NCBI RefSeq assembly: GCF_004342065.1
Contig: NZ_SLZU01000016.1
Location: forward strand, 28,666-92,665
Source of the DNA: Primorskyibacter sedentarius
GTDB lineage: Bacteria > Pseudomonadota > Alphaproteobacteria > Rhodobacterales > Rhodobacteraceae
Direction: 5' to 3'
Length of the DNA: 64,000 nt
Shown: positions 18,461 through 28,841 of the stretch, piece by piece
How the letters are laid out: every line of letters begins with the position of its first letter
How positions within the stretch are numbered: position 1 is the stretch's first letter
Program-made: the position numbers and the translations under genes
The notes under the pieces: generated by a model
Told to the model about the DNA's origin: nothing
What the model saw: the letters and a program-made list of their open reading frames with translations, nothing else
The model's database searches: none

Positions 18461-20005
18461 CTAGTTTCCTCGTCGCATTGCGTTTCTGAACTCTGACAGA
18501 CGAAACGCGCCAATGGCCTGTCCGGTTGCAAAATAGCTGACCGCCCCGATGATTATCAGCAGGACAAGCGCGATATAGCGCAGCCCGGCCATCCCAAGAA
18601 GCGGCCCGATCAGCAGCATGCTTGCCCAAAGCACCAGGCCCATGATGACCGAAGCGACGCAGACACGCCAGATTCGCCTGCGAAACCGGTCGTCAAACCG
18701 CGCGACATCGCCCAACCGGCGCCCGCCGCGCGCCAGCAAGAACACGGTGACCCAACCGGCCACGGTGGTGGCGATGGCCGGGGCAATCCAGCCAATGACC
18801 GGTGCCAGCCCGATTGCAAGCGCGGCGTTCACGATCATCGCCCAGACCGCATAGCGGAAGGGAGAGCGTGTATCCTCGCGCGCGAAGAACAGCGGTTGCA
18901 GCAGTTTCTGCAGGACGAAAGCGGGCAGACCCAACCCGTAGATCGCCACCGCAACGGCCATGGCGGCAGCGTCATCAGCGCTGGTGGCACCGCGTTGAAA
19001 AAGCACCGACACCAGCGGCAGCGGGATCACGACCAGCGCGATGGAGGCAGGGATGGTCAAGGCCATGCTGACCTCTCCGGCGCGGGAAAAGGCCGCGCGC
19101 GCGCCGGTGTCATCCTCGGCCTTCAGCCGCCGGGACAGATCGGGCAAAAGCACGATACCGACAGCGATGCCCACCACGCCAAGCGGCAGCTGGTACAGGC
19201 GGTCGGCGGCATAGAGCCAACCCACGGCCTTTTCAAAATGGCTCGCCACCTGTTGGCCGACCAGCAGGTTGATCTGCATGACGCCACTGGCCAAAGCTGC
19301 GGGCACGGCCACAACCACCAGGCGGCGCATGTCGGGGGTAAACCGTGGAAGGGCGGGGCGCAGATGCACTCCGGCGCGTCCTGCCGCCACCCAGACCAGG
19401 GCAAGCTGCGCGACACCCGCCAAGGGCACGGTCCAGACAAGCGCTGTCACCACGTTGCCCCCCGCATAGTTGGCGGCGCCCATGGCGGCGATGACAAAGA
19501 TATTCAGAAGGACTGGCGCGGCGGCTGCGGCGGCGAAATGGCCCGTGGCGTTCAGGGCACCTGAAAACAGCGCGGCCAGAGAGATGAAGAGGATGTAGGG
19601 AAAGACGACGCGCCCGAATCCTACGGTAAGATCGAACCGCTCGGACCCTTCGAAACCACCCGCCGTTGCCCAGACAAGGGCTGGCATGAATATCATCGCC
19701 AATGCGGTCAGCGACAGCACCACAAGTGCAAGGCCGTTCATCGCGTCACGCGCGAATTTGATCGGGTCCTCGTCGGCCTCGTATTTCTTGGAAAACATCG
19801 GCACGAAGGCGGCGTTGAAGGCGCCTTCTGCAAAGAACCGGCGAAACATGTTTGGCAGCCGGAAGGCCGCCACGAAGGCATCCATGACCGGACCGGGGCC
19901 GATGAAGGCCAGGATCATGATTTCGCGAACCACGCCCAGAACGCGGCTCATCAGGGTCCAGAACCCGACGGTCAGGACGCCGGACATCAGGCGGATGGGT
20001 TTCAT
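18461..20005 (-). CDS. murJ: Lipid II flippase
   Basis: MviN/MurJ family, 514 residues with about 14 transmembrane helices, flipping lipid II for peptidoglycan synthesis. The first helix region contains the conserved MSRVLGVVREIMI, and FRRFFAEGAFNAAFVPMF (about residues 55-72) is diagnostic of the family. It lies downstream of glnD, an order common in proteobacteria. Confidence 0.96.
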   Translation of the reverse strand: MKPIRLMSGVLTVGFWTLMSRVLGVVREIMILAFIGPGPVMDAFVAAFRLPNMFRRFFAEGAFNAAFVPMFSKKYEADEDPIKFARDAMNGLALVVLSLTALAMIFMPALVWATAGGFEGSERFDLTVGFGRVVFPYILFISLAALFSGALNATGHFAAAAAAPVLLNIFVIAAMGAANYAGGNVVTALVWTVPLAGVAQLALVWVAAGRAGVHLRPALPRFTPDMRRLVVVAVPAALASGVMQINLLVGQQVASHFEKAVGWLYAADRLYQLPLGVVGIAVGIVLLPDLSRRLKAEDDTGARAAFSRAGEVSMALTIPASIALVVIPLPLVSVLFQRGATSADDAAAMAVAVAIYGLGLPAFVLQKLLQPLFFAREDTRSPFRYAVWAMIVNAALAIGLAPVIGWIAPAIATTVAGWVTVFLLARGGRRLGDVARFDDRFRRRIWRVCVASVIMGLVLWASMLLIGPLLGMAGLRYIALVLLIIIGAVSYFATGQAIGAFRLSEFRNAMRRGN

Positions 20006-20091
20006 GTCTGCTCGGCCCTTTGCGTGCCCGGAGTTTTGCTTGCCTTACCGTATCCCGCAGAAGGGCGGAAGAGCCCACATGATCGGCGGGC

Positions 20092-22839
20092 TCAGGACCG
20101 GGCGCGCTCTGCCCCCGCCTCGATCGCCTCGCGCAGTTTCTTTTCCAGTGACTTCTGTTTTGCAACCGAATGGAACTTCAGCCCGAACATGTCCTTGACG
20201 TAGAAGCTGTCGACCACCTGCTCGCCATAGGTCGCGATCACGGCCGAGGCGATGTAGATATTCTGGTTCGCCAGCGTCCGGGTAAGATCATAAAGCAGCC
20301 CCGGACGGTCGCGGGTATCCACCTCGATGATCGTATAAATCTCTGACCCTTCGTTGTCGAAAGTGATGGAGGTCGGCACCCGGAAGGCGCGTTCGCGTTT
20401 TTTCAGCTTGTCGCGATCCTTGATGGCGTCACGCGGGACGACCTCGCCCAGCAGGGTCCTGTGGATCATCTTGCGCAGGCGCGGCAGGCGAGATTCCTCG
20501 AACGGGTGGCCCTCTGCGTCCTGTATCCAGAACACCGCAGTGGCATAGCCGTCCTTGGAGGTATAGGTCCGCGCGTCCACGACATTCGCACCGACCAGCG
20601 CCAACGCCCCGGCAAGGCGGCTGAAGATGCCGGGATGGTCGACAAGCGCGAAACACGCCCGGGTCGCATCGCGGTCAGTATCCGGGTGCAGGTCGATGCG
20701 GATTTCATCATCGCCAATCCCCTTGAGAAGCTGGGCAAAGATGACATGCGCGGTGACGTGCAGGCCCTGCCAATAGGGGGGGTAGTGCCGCGCCGTTTCG
20801 GTGCGCAGGTCCCTTGTGTCCCAATCCTTGAGCGCTTCGCGCAGGGCTTTTTTCGCTTCCGCGCCGCGGTTTTCGCGGTTGAGCTGTTCAAGCCCGCCTT
20901 CCAGCCCCCGGCGGGTTTGCCGGTAAAGCGCCCGCAGCAGCGCCGCTTTCCAGTTGTTCCAGGTGTCAGGTCCGACGCCGCGAATATCGCAGACCGTCAG
21001 AACGCACAGCAGGTCCAGCCGTTCCCGCGTCTGCACGGCTTTCGCAAAGTCGCGGACAGTACGCGGATCGGCGATGTCACGCTTTTGCGCCATGTCGGAC
21101 ATCAGAAGGTGATAGCGCACCAGCCATTCGACGGTCGCGCATTCGGCCTTGTTCAGACCAAGCCGCGGCGCCACCTTGCGCGCGATCCGTGCGCCGAGGA
21201 CGGAGTGATCTTCATCCCGGCCCTTGCCGATATCATGCAGCAGAAGCGCGACATACAGCACTTTGCGGTTGATGCCGTGCTTCAGGATCGACGAGGCGAC
21301 GGGCAGTGCTTCGATCAGATGGCCATTTTCGATTTCGGACAGGTTCCAGATGCACTGAATGGTATGCTCGTCCACCGTGTAATGGTGATACATGTTGAAC
21401 TGCATCATCGCCACGATAGGTTCGAATTCCGGGATGAAGGCGGCAAGGAAACCCAGCTCGTTCATCCGGCGCAGCGCGCGTTCGGGATTGCCGTGTTTCA
21501 GCAGCAGATCCATGAAGATCCGGCGCGCTTCCTTGTCGTTGCGCATCTCGTCATCGACCAGACGAAGGTTTGCCGCCACCAGCCGCATCGCATCCGGGTG
21601 GATCAGAAGGCCCGTGCGCAACGCTTCCTCGAACAGCCGAAGCAGGTTCACCTTGTCCTTCAGGAATGCCTCTTCATCGACCACGCCAAGCCGGTTGTTC
21701 ACGACGACATAGCCGTCCTTTACCTTGGGCTGGCGTGTGAAGATACGCATCAGCAGCGGGGCGTTCTTGTCCTGATCGGCCTCCAGCGAGGTGAGGAAGA
21801 TGCGCGTCATGTCCCCGACGGTGGTGGCGTGGCGAAAATAGTCCTGCATGAACCATTCCACCGCGCGGCGCCCGCCCTTGTCGGTATAGCCCATGGCTTC
21901 GGCGACCTCGACCTGCATGTCGAAAGTAAGCTGTTCCATCGGCCGCCCCGCCAACAGATGCAGGTGGCAGCGCACGGCCCAGAGAAACCGCTCGGCGACG
22001 ACAAAGCTTTGGTATTCCTCAGTGCGGAATACGCCCTTGTCGACAAGCTCTGCCGTCGTGTCGACCCGGTGAACATATTTCGCGATCCAGTAAAGCGACT
22101 GGATGTCCCGCAGCCCGCCCTTGCCCTCTTTGACGTTGGGTTCGACCATGTAGCGCTGGCCGCCCTGCTTTTCGTGGCGCGCATCGCGTTCGGAAAGCTT
22201 GGCCTCCACGAATTCACGGGCGGTGCCCTTGAACAGGTCAGACCACAGCCGCTCTTCCAGTTGTTCGGCAATGCCCACGTCGCCGCAGATGTAGCGCTGT
22301 TCCAGCATCGCGGTACGGATGGTGAAATCCTCGGTCCCCAGGCGCAGACAGTCCTTCACCGTGCGGGAGGAATGGCCGACTTTCAGGCGCAGGTCCCAAA
22401 GGATGTAGAGCATGGATTCGATCACGCTCTCGGCCCAGGGCGTTACCTTGTAGGGTGTCAGAAACAACAGATCGACGTCCGAATGCGGTGCCATCTCGCC
22501 TCGACCGTACCCGCCAACTGCCAACACGGCGACGCGTTCGCCTTCGGTGGGATTGGGGTTGGGGTACAGCCGCTCGGTGGCGATGGCCCAGGTCTGGGTG
22601 ATGATGCAATCGGTAAGCCAGCAATAGGCGCGGGTGGTTTCGCGGGCCTTGAAGGGCTCGGCCCGCAGTGCGTCGGCAATTGCGGTGCGGCCCTGTTTCT
22701 GGACCTCTGCCAGAACGCTGACAAGAGCCGCCCGCGCGGATTGCCCGTTTTCCACACCGTCCAGCGCGTCGTTCAGTTTCGTGCGCAGGACAGCGGGATC
22801 GCAGATTTCGGATGCCGGGCAGATCAGATCGTCCGGCAT
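20092..22839 (-). CDS. glnD: Bifunctional [PII] uridylyltransferase / uridylyl-removing enzyme
   Basis: Nitrogen-status sensor that adds UMP to PII proteins and removes it. Domains in order: nucleotidyltransferase (GGYGRGEMAPHSDVDLLFLT), a GlnD helical linker, an HD hydrolase (HHYTVDEHTIQ ... LLHDIGKGRDEDHS), and two C-terminal ACT domains that bind glutamine (FSRLAGALALVGANVVDART and RPGLLYDLTRTLANQNIYIA). ATG 22839 gives 915 residues. An in-frame TTG at 22905 would add 22 residues and overlap the upstream gene. Normal family length is about 890-940. Confidence 0.96.
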   Translation of the reverse strand: MPDDLICPASEICDPAVLRTKLNDALDGVENGQSARAALVSVLAEVQKQGRTAIADALRAEPFKARETTRAYCWLTDCIITQTWAIATERLYPNPNPTEGERVAVLAVGGYGRGEMAPHSDVDLLFLTPYKVTPWAESVIESMLYILWDLRLKVGHSSRTVKDCLRLGTEDFTIRTAMLEQRYICGDVGIAEQLEERLWSDLFKGTAREFVEAKLSERDARHEKQGGQRYMVEPNVKEGKGGLRDIQSLYWIAKYVHRVDTTAELVDKGVFRTEEYQSFVVAERFLWAVRCHLHLLAGRPMEQLTFDMQVEVAEAMGYTDKGGRRAVEWFMQDYFRHATTVGDMTRIFLTSLEADQDKNAPLLMRIFTRQPKVKDGYVVVNNRLGVVDEEAFLKDKVNLLRLFEEALRTGLLIHPDAMRLVAANLRLVDDEMRNDKEARRIFMDLLLKHGNPERALRRMNELGFLAAFIPEFEPIVAMMQFNMYHHYTVDEHTIQCIWNLSEIENGHLIEALPVASSILKHGINRKVLYVALLLHDIGKGRDEDHSVLGARIARKVAPRLGLNKAECATVEWLVRYHLLMSDMAQKRDIADPRTVRDFAKAVQTRERLDLLCVLTVCDIRGVGPDTWNNWKAALLRALYRQTRRGLEGGLEQLNRENRGAEAKKALREALKDWDTRDLRTETARHYPPYWQGLHVTAHVIFAQLLKGIGDDEIRIDLHPDTDRDATRACFALVDHPGIFSRLAGALALVGANVVDARTYTSKDGYATAVFWIQDAEGHPFEESRLPRLRKMIHRTLLGEVVPRDAIKDRDKLKKRERAFRVPTSITFDNEGSEIYTIIEVDTRDRPGLLYDLTRTLANQNIYIASAVIATYGEQVVDSFYVKDMFGLKFHSVAKQKSLEKKLREAIEAGAERARS

Positions 22840-22864
22840 CCCAGAGTTCGTGACGACCGTGAGG

Positions 22865-24049
22865 TCAGAATCCGGCGCCGCCGAAGCTTCTTGGGGAAGG
22901 GTCAAGGATCACCACCTGGTTGTTACTCACCGTTGCGACGGCGAGTCCACGCTCGTTGGTGCCATCGGCTTTCAGGCGGAATACACCGGTCGTTCCCTGG
23001 AAGCCAGCCGATTGCGTCAGCGCGCGCCCCGTGAGCGCATCCTGTTTGCCACGCGCGGCCAGCGCGCCGATTGCGGCAACCCCATCATAGGCCAGACCGC
23101 CAAGCTGATGCGGGCCGCTGCCGAACGCACTTGAATAACGGCGCTCGAAGGCAGCCAGCGCCTGTTGGTCGGGCAGGGCAAACCAGCCCCCCTGTGCGCC
23201 TTTCAATTGCGTGGTCTGGGCGGGCACGTCCCAGCGGGACAGGCCAATATACTGTGTGGAGGTCGTGGCGACACCAGCCTCTGGCATCAGCTGCAACAAA
23301 AGCGGCAGCGCCCCCGCAGGCGTCGAGGTCAGGAAGACCGAGTCGGCACCTGTCGATCTGACAGTGCCCGCGATTTTGGGCGCCGCGGCAGCCACCGCGG
23401 CCTGCGAAAACGCAAAGCTCTCGACGGCAGCCACTTTCACACCGTTACGTGCTGCGGCTTGCTGTATCGCGTTGCGGCCAAAGGCGCCCTCGGTGTTGTC
23501 GGGATGCACGATCACGACATTGCGCTTGCCCTTCCGCGCGGCAAAGCCCATCAGCCGGTCGGCAACGTTGTCAAAGGTCTGACCAAGGATGAACAGGTTG
23601 CCACCCGCGATCGAGCTGTTGTTGGAAAAGGCCAGAACATTGATGTTTTCATCAACGACGGCTTTGCTTGCTGCCACGGCATTGTCGGCAAATAGCGGAC
23701 CAAGGATGATCTTCGCGCCTTCATCGACCGCACGCTGCGCCTGGGCTGCACTTTGCGTCACGCTCCCGGCCGTGTCATAGACCCGCAGATCGATTTGCAC
23801 GCCGTTCAAGTCCGACACAGCCAGACGCGCCGCGTTTTCCAGGCTGCGTCCAACCGGACCAGCGCCGGAATGGCTTTTGGGGACCAGAAGGGCCACGGGA
23901 ATCGGTGCGTTGGGGTCGATCTTCTGACCTCCTCCGCCGCCCGAGATCGAAAGACCACCCTCCGGGAAACAGCCCGCCAGGGCCACGACAGAGACCACGG
24001 CGGCTATCTTGGCCATCGTCTTGCGGACAGGGGTGAAAACGGCAAACAT
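22865..24049 (-). CDS. LpoA-like lipoprotein, penicillin-binding protein activator
   Basis: A 394-residue lipoprotein with signal peptide and lipobox (VVALAGC, cysteine at about residue 27), a glycine-rich linker, and a type 1 periplasmic-binding-protein fold. VALLVPKSHSGAGPVGRSLE opens the fold and GPLFADNAVAAS follows. Proteins of this architecture next to rsmI are annotated as LpoA-like activators of class A PBPs. A branched-chain amino acid binding protein is the alternative. It is divergent from rsmI, and its stop lies 25 bp before the glnD ATG. Confidence 0.83.
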   Translation of the reverse strand: MFAVFTPVRKTMAKIAAVVSVVALAGCFPEGGLSISGGGGGQKIDPNAPIPVALLVPKSHSGAGPVGRSLENAARLAVSDLNGVQIDLRVYDTAGSVTQSAAQAQRAVDEGAKIILGPLFADNAVAASKAVVDENINVLAFSNNSSIAGGNLFILGQTFDNVADRLMGFAARKGKRNVVIVHPDNTEGAFGRNAIQQAAARNGVKVAAVESFAFSQAAVAAAAPKIAGTVRSTGADSVFLTSTPAGALPLLLQLMPEAGVATTSTQYIGLSRWDVPAQTTQLKGAQGGWFALPDQQALAAFERRYSSAFGSGPHQLGGLAYDGVAAIGALAARGKQDALTGRALTQSAGFQGTTGVFRLKADGTNERGLAVATVSNNQVVILDPSPRSFGGAGF

Positions 24050-24142
24050 GAAATAGAGACTCCCTCGTTGACGCGTGCCCTGGATACCGGGCGTGCCATT
24101 GTATTCAACCAATCATAGACGTCCCGCAGAGAGGGTCCAGAA

Positions 24143-25021
24143 ATGAATTCCCAACCGCAGAATCTGGCAGGCGGCCTGTACTTCGTAGCGACCCCGATCG
24201 GGAACGCGCGTGACATCACCTTGCGGGCGCTTGATGTGCTCGCCTCGGCCGACGTGTTGGCGGCAGAAGACACGCGCAGCCTGCGCAAACTGATGGAAAT
24301 CCACGGTCTCAGCGTCGGGGACAGGCCGCTTCTGGCCTATCACGATCACAATGGCGCAAAGATGCGTCCGCGTCTGATGGCGGAAATCGCGGCAGGAAAA
24401 TCCGTGGCCTATGCGTCTGAGGCAGGCACGCCGCTAATTTCCGACCCCGGTTTCGATCTGTCGCGGGCAGCGGCCGAAGAGGGCCTGCCGGTGCATTCAC
24501 TGCCGGGGGCATCCGCCGTTCTGGCCGCCCTGACTATGGCCGGGTTGCCAACCGATCGGTTCTTGTTTGCCGGGTTTTTGCCCAATGCGCGGGGTCAGCG
24601 GAAATCCGCGCTCAAGGCGCTGGCTGGGGTGCAGGCAACCCTGGTGTTCTACGAATCACCCAAGCGGACCGCAGCGATGTTGGCTGATGCGGCAGAGGTC
24701 TTGGGCGCAGATCGCCCCGCCGCGATGTGCCGCGAGCTGACCAAACGGTACGAGGAGTGTAAGCGCGGACCGCTTGCACAACTGGCCGGGGAAATCGCCG
24801 CCGGGCCGGTCAAGGGTGAGGTGGTGATCGTGATCGGCCGGGGAGAGGCGGAAGCCGTTAGCGAAACGGTAATGAACCAGATGCTACAAGACGCGCTGAA
24901 GTCGATGTCGGTGCGTGACGCTGCCGATCTTGTCGCCGAGGGCACTGGCGCGCCAAGGCGGCAGGTCTACCAGATGGCGCTGAAGCTGGGGCAGGGTGAT
25001 GAACCGGAAGACGAAGGGTAA
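24143..25021 (+). CDS. rsmI: 16S rRNA (cytidine1402-2'-O)-methyltransferase
   Basis: Tetrapyrrole-methylase-fold SAM enzyme, 292 residues. Diagnostic segments are GGLYFVATPIGNARDITLRA at the start, AEDTRSLRKLMEIHG, YASEAGTPLISDPG and a PGASAVLAALTMAGLPTDRF loop. It modifies the decoding centre of the 30S subunit. The end overlaps the yraN start. Confidence 0.96.
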   Translation: MNSQPQNLAGGLYFVATPIGNARDITLRALDVLASADVLAAEDTRSLRKLMEIHGLSVGDRPLLAYHDHNGAKMRPRLMAEIAAGKSVAYASEAGTPLISDPGFDLSRAAAEEGLPVHSLPGASAVLAALTMAGLPTDRFLFAGFLPNARGQRKSALKALAGVQATLVFYESPKRTAAMLADAAEVLGADRPAAMCRELTKRYEECKRGPLAQLAGEIAAGPVKGEVVIVIGRGEAEAVSETVMNQMLQDALKSMSVRDAADLVAEGTGAPRRQVYQMALKLGQGDEPEDEG

Positions 25022-25364
25022 GCTATCCTACCATGCAGGCGACGCGGCAGAGCTATCGGTCGCCCGCGACTATGAAAGGCGCGGCTACCAGTTGGCGCAA
25101 CGGCGCTGGCGGGGTTCGGGCGGGGAGATCGATCTGATCCTGAGCCACGGCGACACGGTTGTCTTTGTCGAGGTCAAGAAAAGCCGCAGCTTTGCCCGTG
25201 CCGCCAGCCATGTCAGCGCGGCGCAGCAACAGCGCATCGCAGCTGCGGCAGAGGAATATCTTGCCGGTCATCCACGGGGCCTGCTGGCAGACTGTCGGGT
25301 GGACGTCGCGCTGGTGGATGAACAGGCGCATGTTCACGTGATCGAGAATGCCTTCGGGCAGTAG
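24999..25364 (+). CDS. yraN: YraN / UPF0102 endonuclease-like protein
   Basis: A 121-residue protein of the UPF0102 family, a restriction-endonuclease-like fold related to Holliday-junction resolvases. Core residues GEIDLILSHGDTVVFVEVKK (about residues 43-62) carry the D...ExK catalytic pattern. It starts within the 3' end of rsmI, the usual arrangement, so the two are coupled. Start could also be the GTG one codon upstream. Confidence 0.92.
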   Translation: MNRKTKGKLSYHAGDAAELSVARDYERRGYQLAQRRWRGSGGEIDLILSHGDTVVFVEVKKSRSFARAASHVSAAQQQRIAAAAEEYLAGHPRGLLADCRVDVALVDEQAHVHVIENAFGQ

Positions 25365-25439
25365 GCGGCGTCGGGCGGCCATTGCCTAACCCTGCGCCTT
25401 GCGGCATGTAGTTCCCGACACCGCAAGCAGGGGGCAGGC

Positions 25440-26375
25440 ATGAAAATCGCGTTCCAGATGGATCCAATCGAGTCCGTCAACATCGAGGCCGACAGCACGT
25501 TCCGGCTTGCCGAAGAGGCACAGGCCCGCGGGCATGAGCTGTTTTACTACCTGCCCGACCAACTGGCCTACCAGGAGGGGCGCATCACCGCGCGCGGTCA
25601 GTCGCTGACAGTGCAGCGCAAGCAGGGCGCCCATGCCACGCTGGGCGAGATGCGGGAAGTGGACCTTGCGGAATTCGACGTGGTCTGGCTGCGCCAGGAC
25701 CCGCCCTTTGACATGCATTACATCACGCTGACGCATCTTCTGGACCGGATTCATCCCGGCACGCTTGTCGTAAACGACCCGTTCTGGGTGCGAAACTACC
25801 CGGAAAAACTGCTGGTGCTGGACTTCCCGGACCTGACGCCGCCTACCACGATTGCCCGCGACCTTGCCACGATCAAGGCGTTCAAGGCGAAATATGGGGA
25901 CGTGATCCTCAAGCCGCTTTACGGCAATGGTGGCGCGGGCGTGTTCCGGCTGGACGCCAATGACCGCAACCTGACCTCTTTGCACGAGCTGTTCACCGGA
26001 TTCAGCCGCGAACCGTTGATCGTGCAGAAATTCCTGCCTGCTGTGTCCAAGGGCGACAAGCGGGTGATCCTTGTGGACGGCGAACCGGTCGGCGCCATCA
26101 ACCGCATCCCTGCCGAGGGCGAGACCCGGTCCAACATGCATGTCGGCGGCCGCCCCGAAAAGGTTGCGCTGACAGAGCGGGACCTTGAAATCTGCGCCCG
26201 GATCGGGCCGGTACTGCGCGAAAAGGGACAGGTTTTCGTCGGCATCGATGTGATCGGTGACTGGCTGACCGAGATCAACGTGACCTCGCCCACCGGCATC
26301 CAGGAGCTGGAGCGTTTTGATGGCGTGAATATCGCCGGCAAGATCTGGGAAGCCATCGAGGCGCGGCGCGCATGA
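25440..26375 (+). CDS. gshB: Glutathione synthase
   Basis: ATP-grasp ligase joining gamma-glutamylcysteine and glycine, 311 residues (E. coli enzyme 316). Start [20 protein letters not shown] is canonical, with the ATP-grasp loop [16 protein letters not shown] (about residues 155-170) and the C-terminal [13 protein letters not shown]. The stop overlaps the following hydrolase start (ATGA). Confidence 0.96.
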   Translation: MKIAFQMDPIESVNIEADSTFRLAEEAQARGHELFYYLPDQLAYQEGRITARGQSLTVQRKQGAHATLGEMREVDLAEFDVVWLRQDPPFDMHYITLTHLLDRIHPGTLVVNDPFWVRNYPEKLLVLDFPDLTPPTTIARDLATIKAFKAKYGDVILKPLYGNGGAGVFRLDANDRNLTSLHELFTGFSREPLIVQKFLPAVSKGDKRVILVDGEPVGAINRIPAEGETRSNMHVGGRPEKVALTERDLEICARIGPVLREKGQVFVGIDVIGDWLTEINVTSPTGIQELERFDGVNIAGKIWEAIEARRA

Positions 26376-27286
26376 GCTTTCGCAGTGCGGCCCTCAATCA
26401 CTGGCTGCGCCTGACGGAAAAACCGCATCTTGCGCGGGCGAAATCCCCACAGGCGCTGCGGGCCAGTTTTGAGCGTAAGGCGCGGCTGCTGTTTCGGGCG
26501 CCCAAGGGTTGCGCGTTCCAGCCCGGATCCGTGGCAGAGGTTCCGGTGCTTTGGGTATCCGCACCCGAAGCCGATGATGATCTGGTGATCCTGTATTTCC
26601 ATGGCGGCGGTTATGTCTTCGGTTCGCCCCGGACACATCGGGCCATGCTGGCGAGGCTTTCAAGCCTGTGCAGTGCCTGGAGTTGCCTGCCGGACTATCG
26701 TCTGGCACCGGAACATCCCTTTCCCGCAGCGTTCGACGATGCGCTGGCCGTCTACTGTGATCTTCTTGCAGGGGGCACCGCACCGGACCGCATCATTCTT
26801 GGCGGCGATAGCGCGGGCGGCGGTCTGGCGCTGGCGCTGTTGGCTGAAATCTGCCGCAGGGATTTGCCGCGACCCGCGGGCTGCTTTGCCTTCTCGCCCC
26901 TGACCGATCTGCGGTTTTCCGGCGAAAGCATGCGCAACAACGCGCAAAGCGATGTCGTTCTGCCTGCGGATCGGGCCGCAGACATGGCGGGAATGTACCT
27001 TCACGGTGCCGATCCGGACGACCCGCGCGCTTCGCCGCTGCATGGGGACTTTACGGGCTCTGGTCCGGTCTGGCTTACCGTAGGCGATACCGAGATCCTG
27101 CTGGATGACACGCGCCGCATGGCGGATGTTCTGCGCGCGCAGGGCGTTGAGGTCGAGATGGTGATAGAGCCGGATCTTCCGCATGTCTGGCCCTTGTTTC
27201 ACGGAATGATCCCCGAAGCGAGGACCACGTTGCAGCGGCTGGGGCAATGGATCAGGCGTCTCGCGCCACCGTCAGCCGATAGCTGA
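26372..27286 (+). CDS. Alpha/beta hydrolase, hormone-sensitive lipase family
   Basis: A 304-residue esterase/lipase-type protein. The oxyanion HGGG motif is in [18 protein letters not shown] (about residues 72-89), the nucleophile is in [13 protein letters not shown] (serine about 150), and the histidine is probably in [14 protein letters not shown] (about 265-278). The substrate is unknown. It is coupled to gshB by a 4-bp overlap. Its 3' end overlaps the convergent comM stop by 35 bp. Confidence 0.87.
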   Translation: MSFRSAALNHWLRLTEKPHLARAKSPQALRASFERKARLLFRAPKGCAFQPGSVAEVPVLWVSAPEADDDLVILYFHGGGYVFGSPRTHRAMLARLSSLCSAWSCLPDYRLAPEHPFPAAFDDALAVYCDLLAGGTAPDRIILGGDSAGGGLALALLAEICRRDLPRPAGCFAFSPLTDLRFSGESMRNNAQSDVVLPADRAADMAGMYLHGADPDDPRASPLHGDFTGSGPVWLTVGDTEILLDDTRRMADVLRAQGVEVEMVIEPDLPHVWPLFHGMIPEARTTLQRLGQWIRRLAPPSADS

Positions 27287-28766
27287 TCGCCTCTGCCACA
27301 TGTGGGCGGCGCACCTCTGCCGAGCCATCCAGATCGGCAATGGTCCGCGCCACCCGGATCACCCGGTGATAGCCGCGCGCGGTCAACCCCATCCGGTCGG
27401 CGGCACGGCCCAGCAGGTCCTTGCCCTCGGCATCTGGGCGCGCGATTTCCTCCAGCACCGCACCTGCGACATCGGCATTGGTGCGCATGTCGGCATGGCC
27501 TTCGAACCGCGCGGCCTGAATATCGCGCGCGGCGGACACGCGTGCCGCGATCTCGGCCGAGCTGTCGCCAGAGGGGGGCAGGTCCAGATCGGTAAACGCT
27601 ACGGGTGGCACCTCGATCCGCAGATCGAACCGGTCCATCAGCGGTCCTGAGATCCGGCCCATGTAGTCTTCGCCACAAGCCGGGGCGCGCGAACAGGCGC
27701 GGTCAGGTTCGCTTAGATGGCCGCACCGGCACGGGTTGGCGGCGGCGACCAGCATGAAACGGCACGGATACCGGACATGGGCGCTGGCGCGCGAGATCAT
27801 GACCTCGCCGGACTCGATGGGCTGGCGCAGGGTTTCCAACACGTTGCGCGGAAATTCGGGGAATTCATCCATGAACAGCACGCCGTTATGCGCAAGGCTG
27901 ATCTCGCCGGGTTTCGCGCTGCGCCCGCCACCTACTATCGCTGCCATCGAGGCGGTGTGATGCGGTTCCCTGAACGGGCGATGCCGCGAGATGCCGCCCT
28001 CGTCCAGAAGCCCGGCGAGGGAATGGATCATCGAGGTCTCCAACGCCTCTGTGGGGCTGAGCGGCGGCAGGATTCCCGGCAGGCGGCTGGCCAACATCGA
28101 CTTGCCCGATCCCGGAGAGCCCACAAGCATCAGGTGATGACGACCCGCTGCGGCAATCTCTAATGCGCGTTTGGCGCGTTCCTGGCCGCGTACGTCCAGC
28201 AGGTCGCGGCCAGTGGGGGGCAGTTGCACCTCGCCCGGTTCGGCGGGCGGCAGCGGCGACTGACCGGTAAAATGACGCACGACATCGGCCAGGGAGTTTG
28301 CCCCGATGACCTGACAGCCCCCGACCCAGGCAGCCTCTGCCCCAGAGGCACGCGGGCACAGCAAGGCGCGGTCATCCTCCGCTGCGGCCATGGCGGCGGG
28401 CAGCGCGCCCAGAACGGGCACAAGCGATCCGTCAAGCGACAGCTCGCCCAGCGATACGATCCCGGCCACAGCGTCATGGGGGATAATCTCCAACGCCGCG
28501 AGCAACCCCAATGCGATGGGCAGGTCGAAATGCGAGCCTTCCTTGGGCAGGTCGGCGGGCGACAGGTTGATCGTGATGCGCTTGGAGGGCAGCGCAATCG
28601 CCATGGAGGCCAGCGCCGTGCGCACCCGGTCGCGCGCCTCGGACACGGCCTTGTCCGGCAGGCCCACGATCGAAAAGGCGGGCAGGCCGGGCGTGACAGC
28701 GCATTGCACCTCGACGGTGCGCGCCTCGACCCCTTCGAAGGCGACTGTATAGGCGTGTGCAACCAT
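27252..28766 (-). CDS. comM: ComM / YifB family Mg-chelatase-like AAA+ ATPase
   Basis: A 504-residue protein with an N-terminal Lon-protease-like ChlI domain (AFSIVGLPDKAVSEARDRVR), central AAA+ module with Walker A GSPGSGKSMLASRLPG (about residues 216-231) and Walker B GVLFMDEFPEFPRNV, plus a C-terminal Mg-chelatase domain. ComM is a branch-migration helicase that helps integrate DNA during natural transformation. Full length and intact. Confidence 0.94.
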   Translation of the reverse strand: MVAHAYTVAFEGVEARTVEVQCAVTPGLPAFSIVGLPDKAVSEARDRVRTALASMAIALPSKRITINLSPADLPKEGSHFDLPIALGLLAALEIIPHDAVAGIVSLGELSLDGSLVPVLGALPAAMAAAEDDRALLCPRASGAEAAWVGGCQVIGANSLADVVRHFTGQSPLPPAEPGEVQLPPTGRDLLDVRGQERAKRALEIAAAGRHHLMLVGSPGSGKSMLASRLPGILPPLSPTEALETSMIHSLAGLLDEGGISRHRPFREPHHTASMAAIVGGGRSAKPGEISLAHNGVLFMDEFPEFPRNVLETLRQPIESGEVMISRASAHVRYPCRFMLVAAANPCRCGHLSEPDRACSRAPACGEDYMGRISGPLMDRFDLRIEVPPVAFTDLDLPPSGDSSAEIAARVSAARDIQAARFEGHADMRTNADVAGAVLEEIARPDAEGKDLLGRAADRMGLTARGYHRVIRVARTIADLDGSAEVRRPHVAEAISYRLTVARDA

Positions 28767-28841
28767 TCCGTCTCATCCCGGCGAATTTGGTTAACGCTAG
28801 TCGGGGCGCGGTTTAGGAATGGTTAATGCAAGTGCCGCGCG

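Noticed and set aside
20461..23034. 857-codon plus-strand ORF opposite glnD
   Set aside because: An antisense shadow: the minus-strand frame encodes a full-length GlnD with all domains, and the plus frame is His/Arg-rich without motifs.
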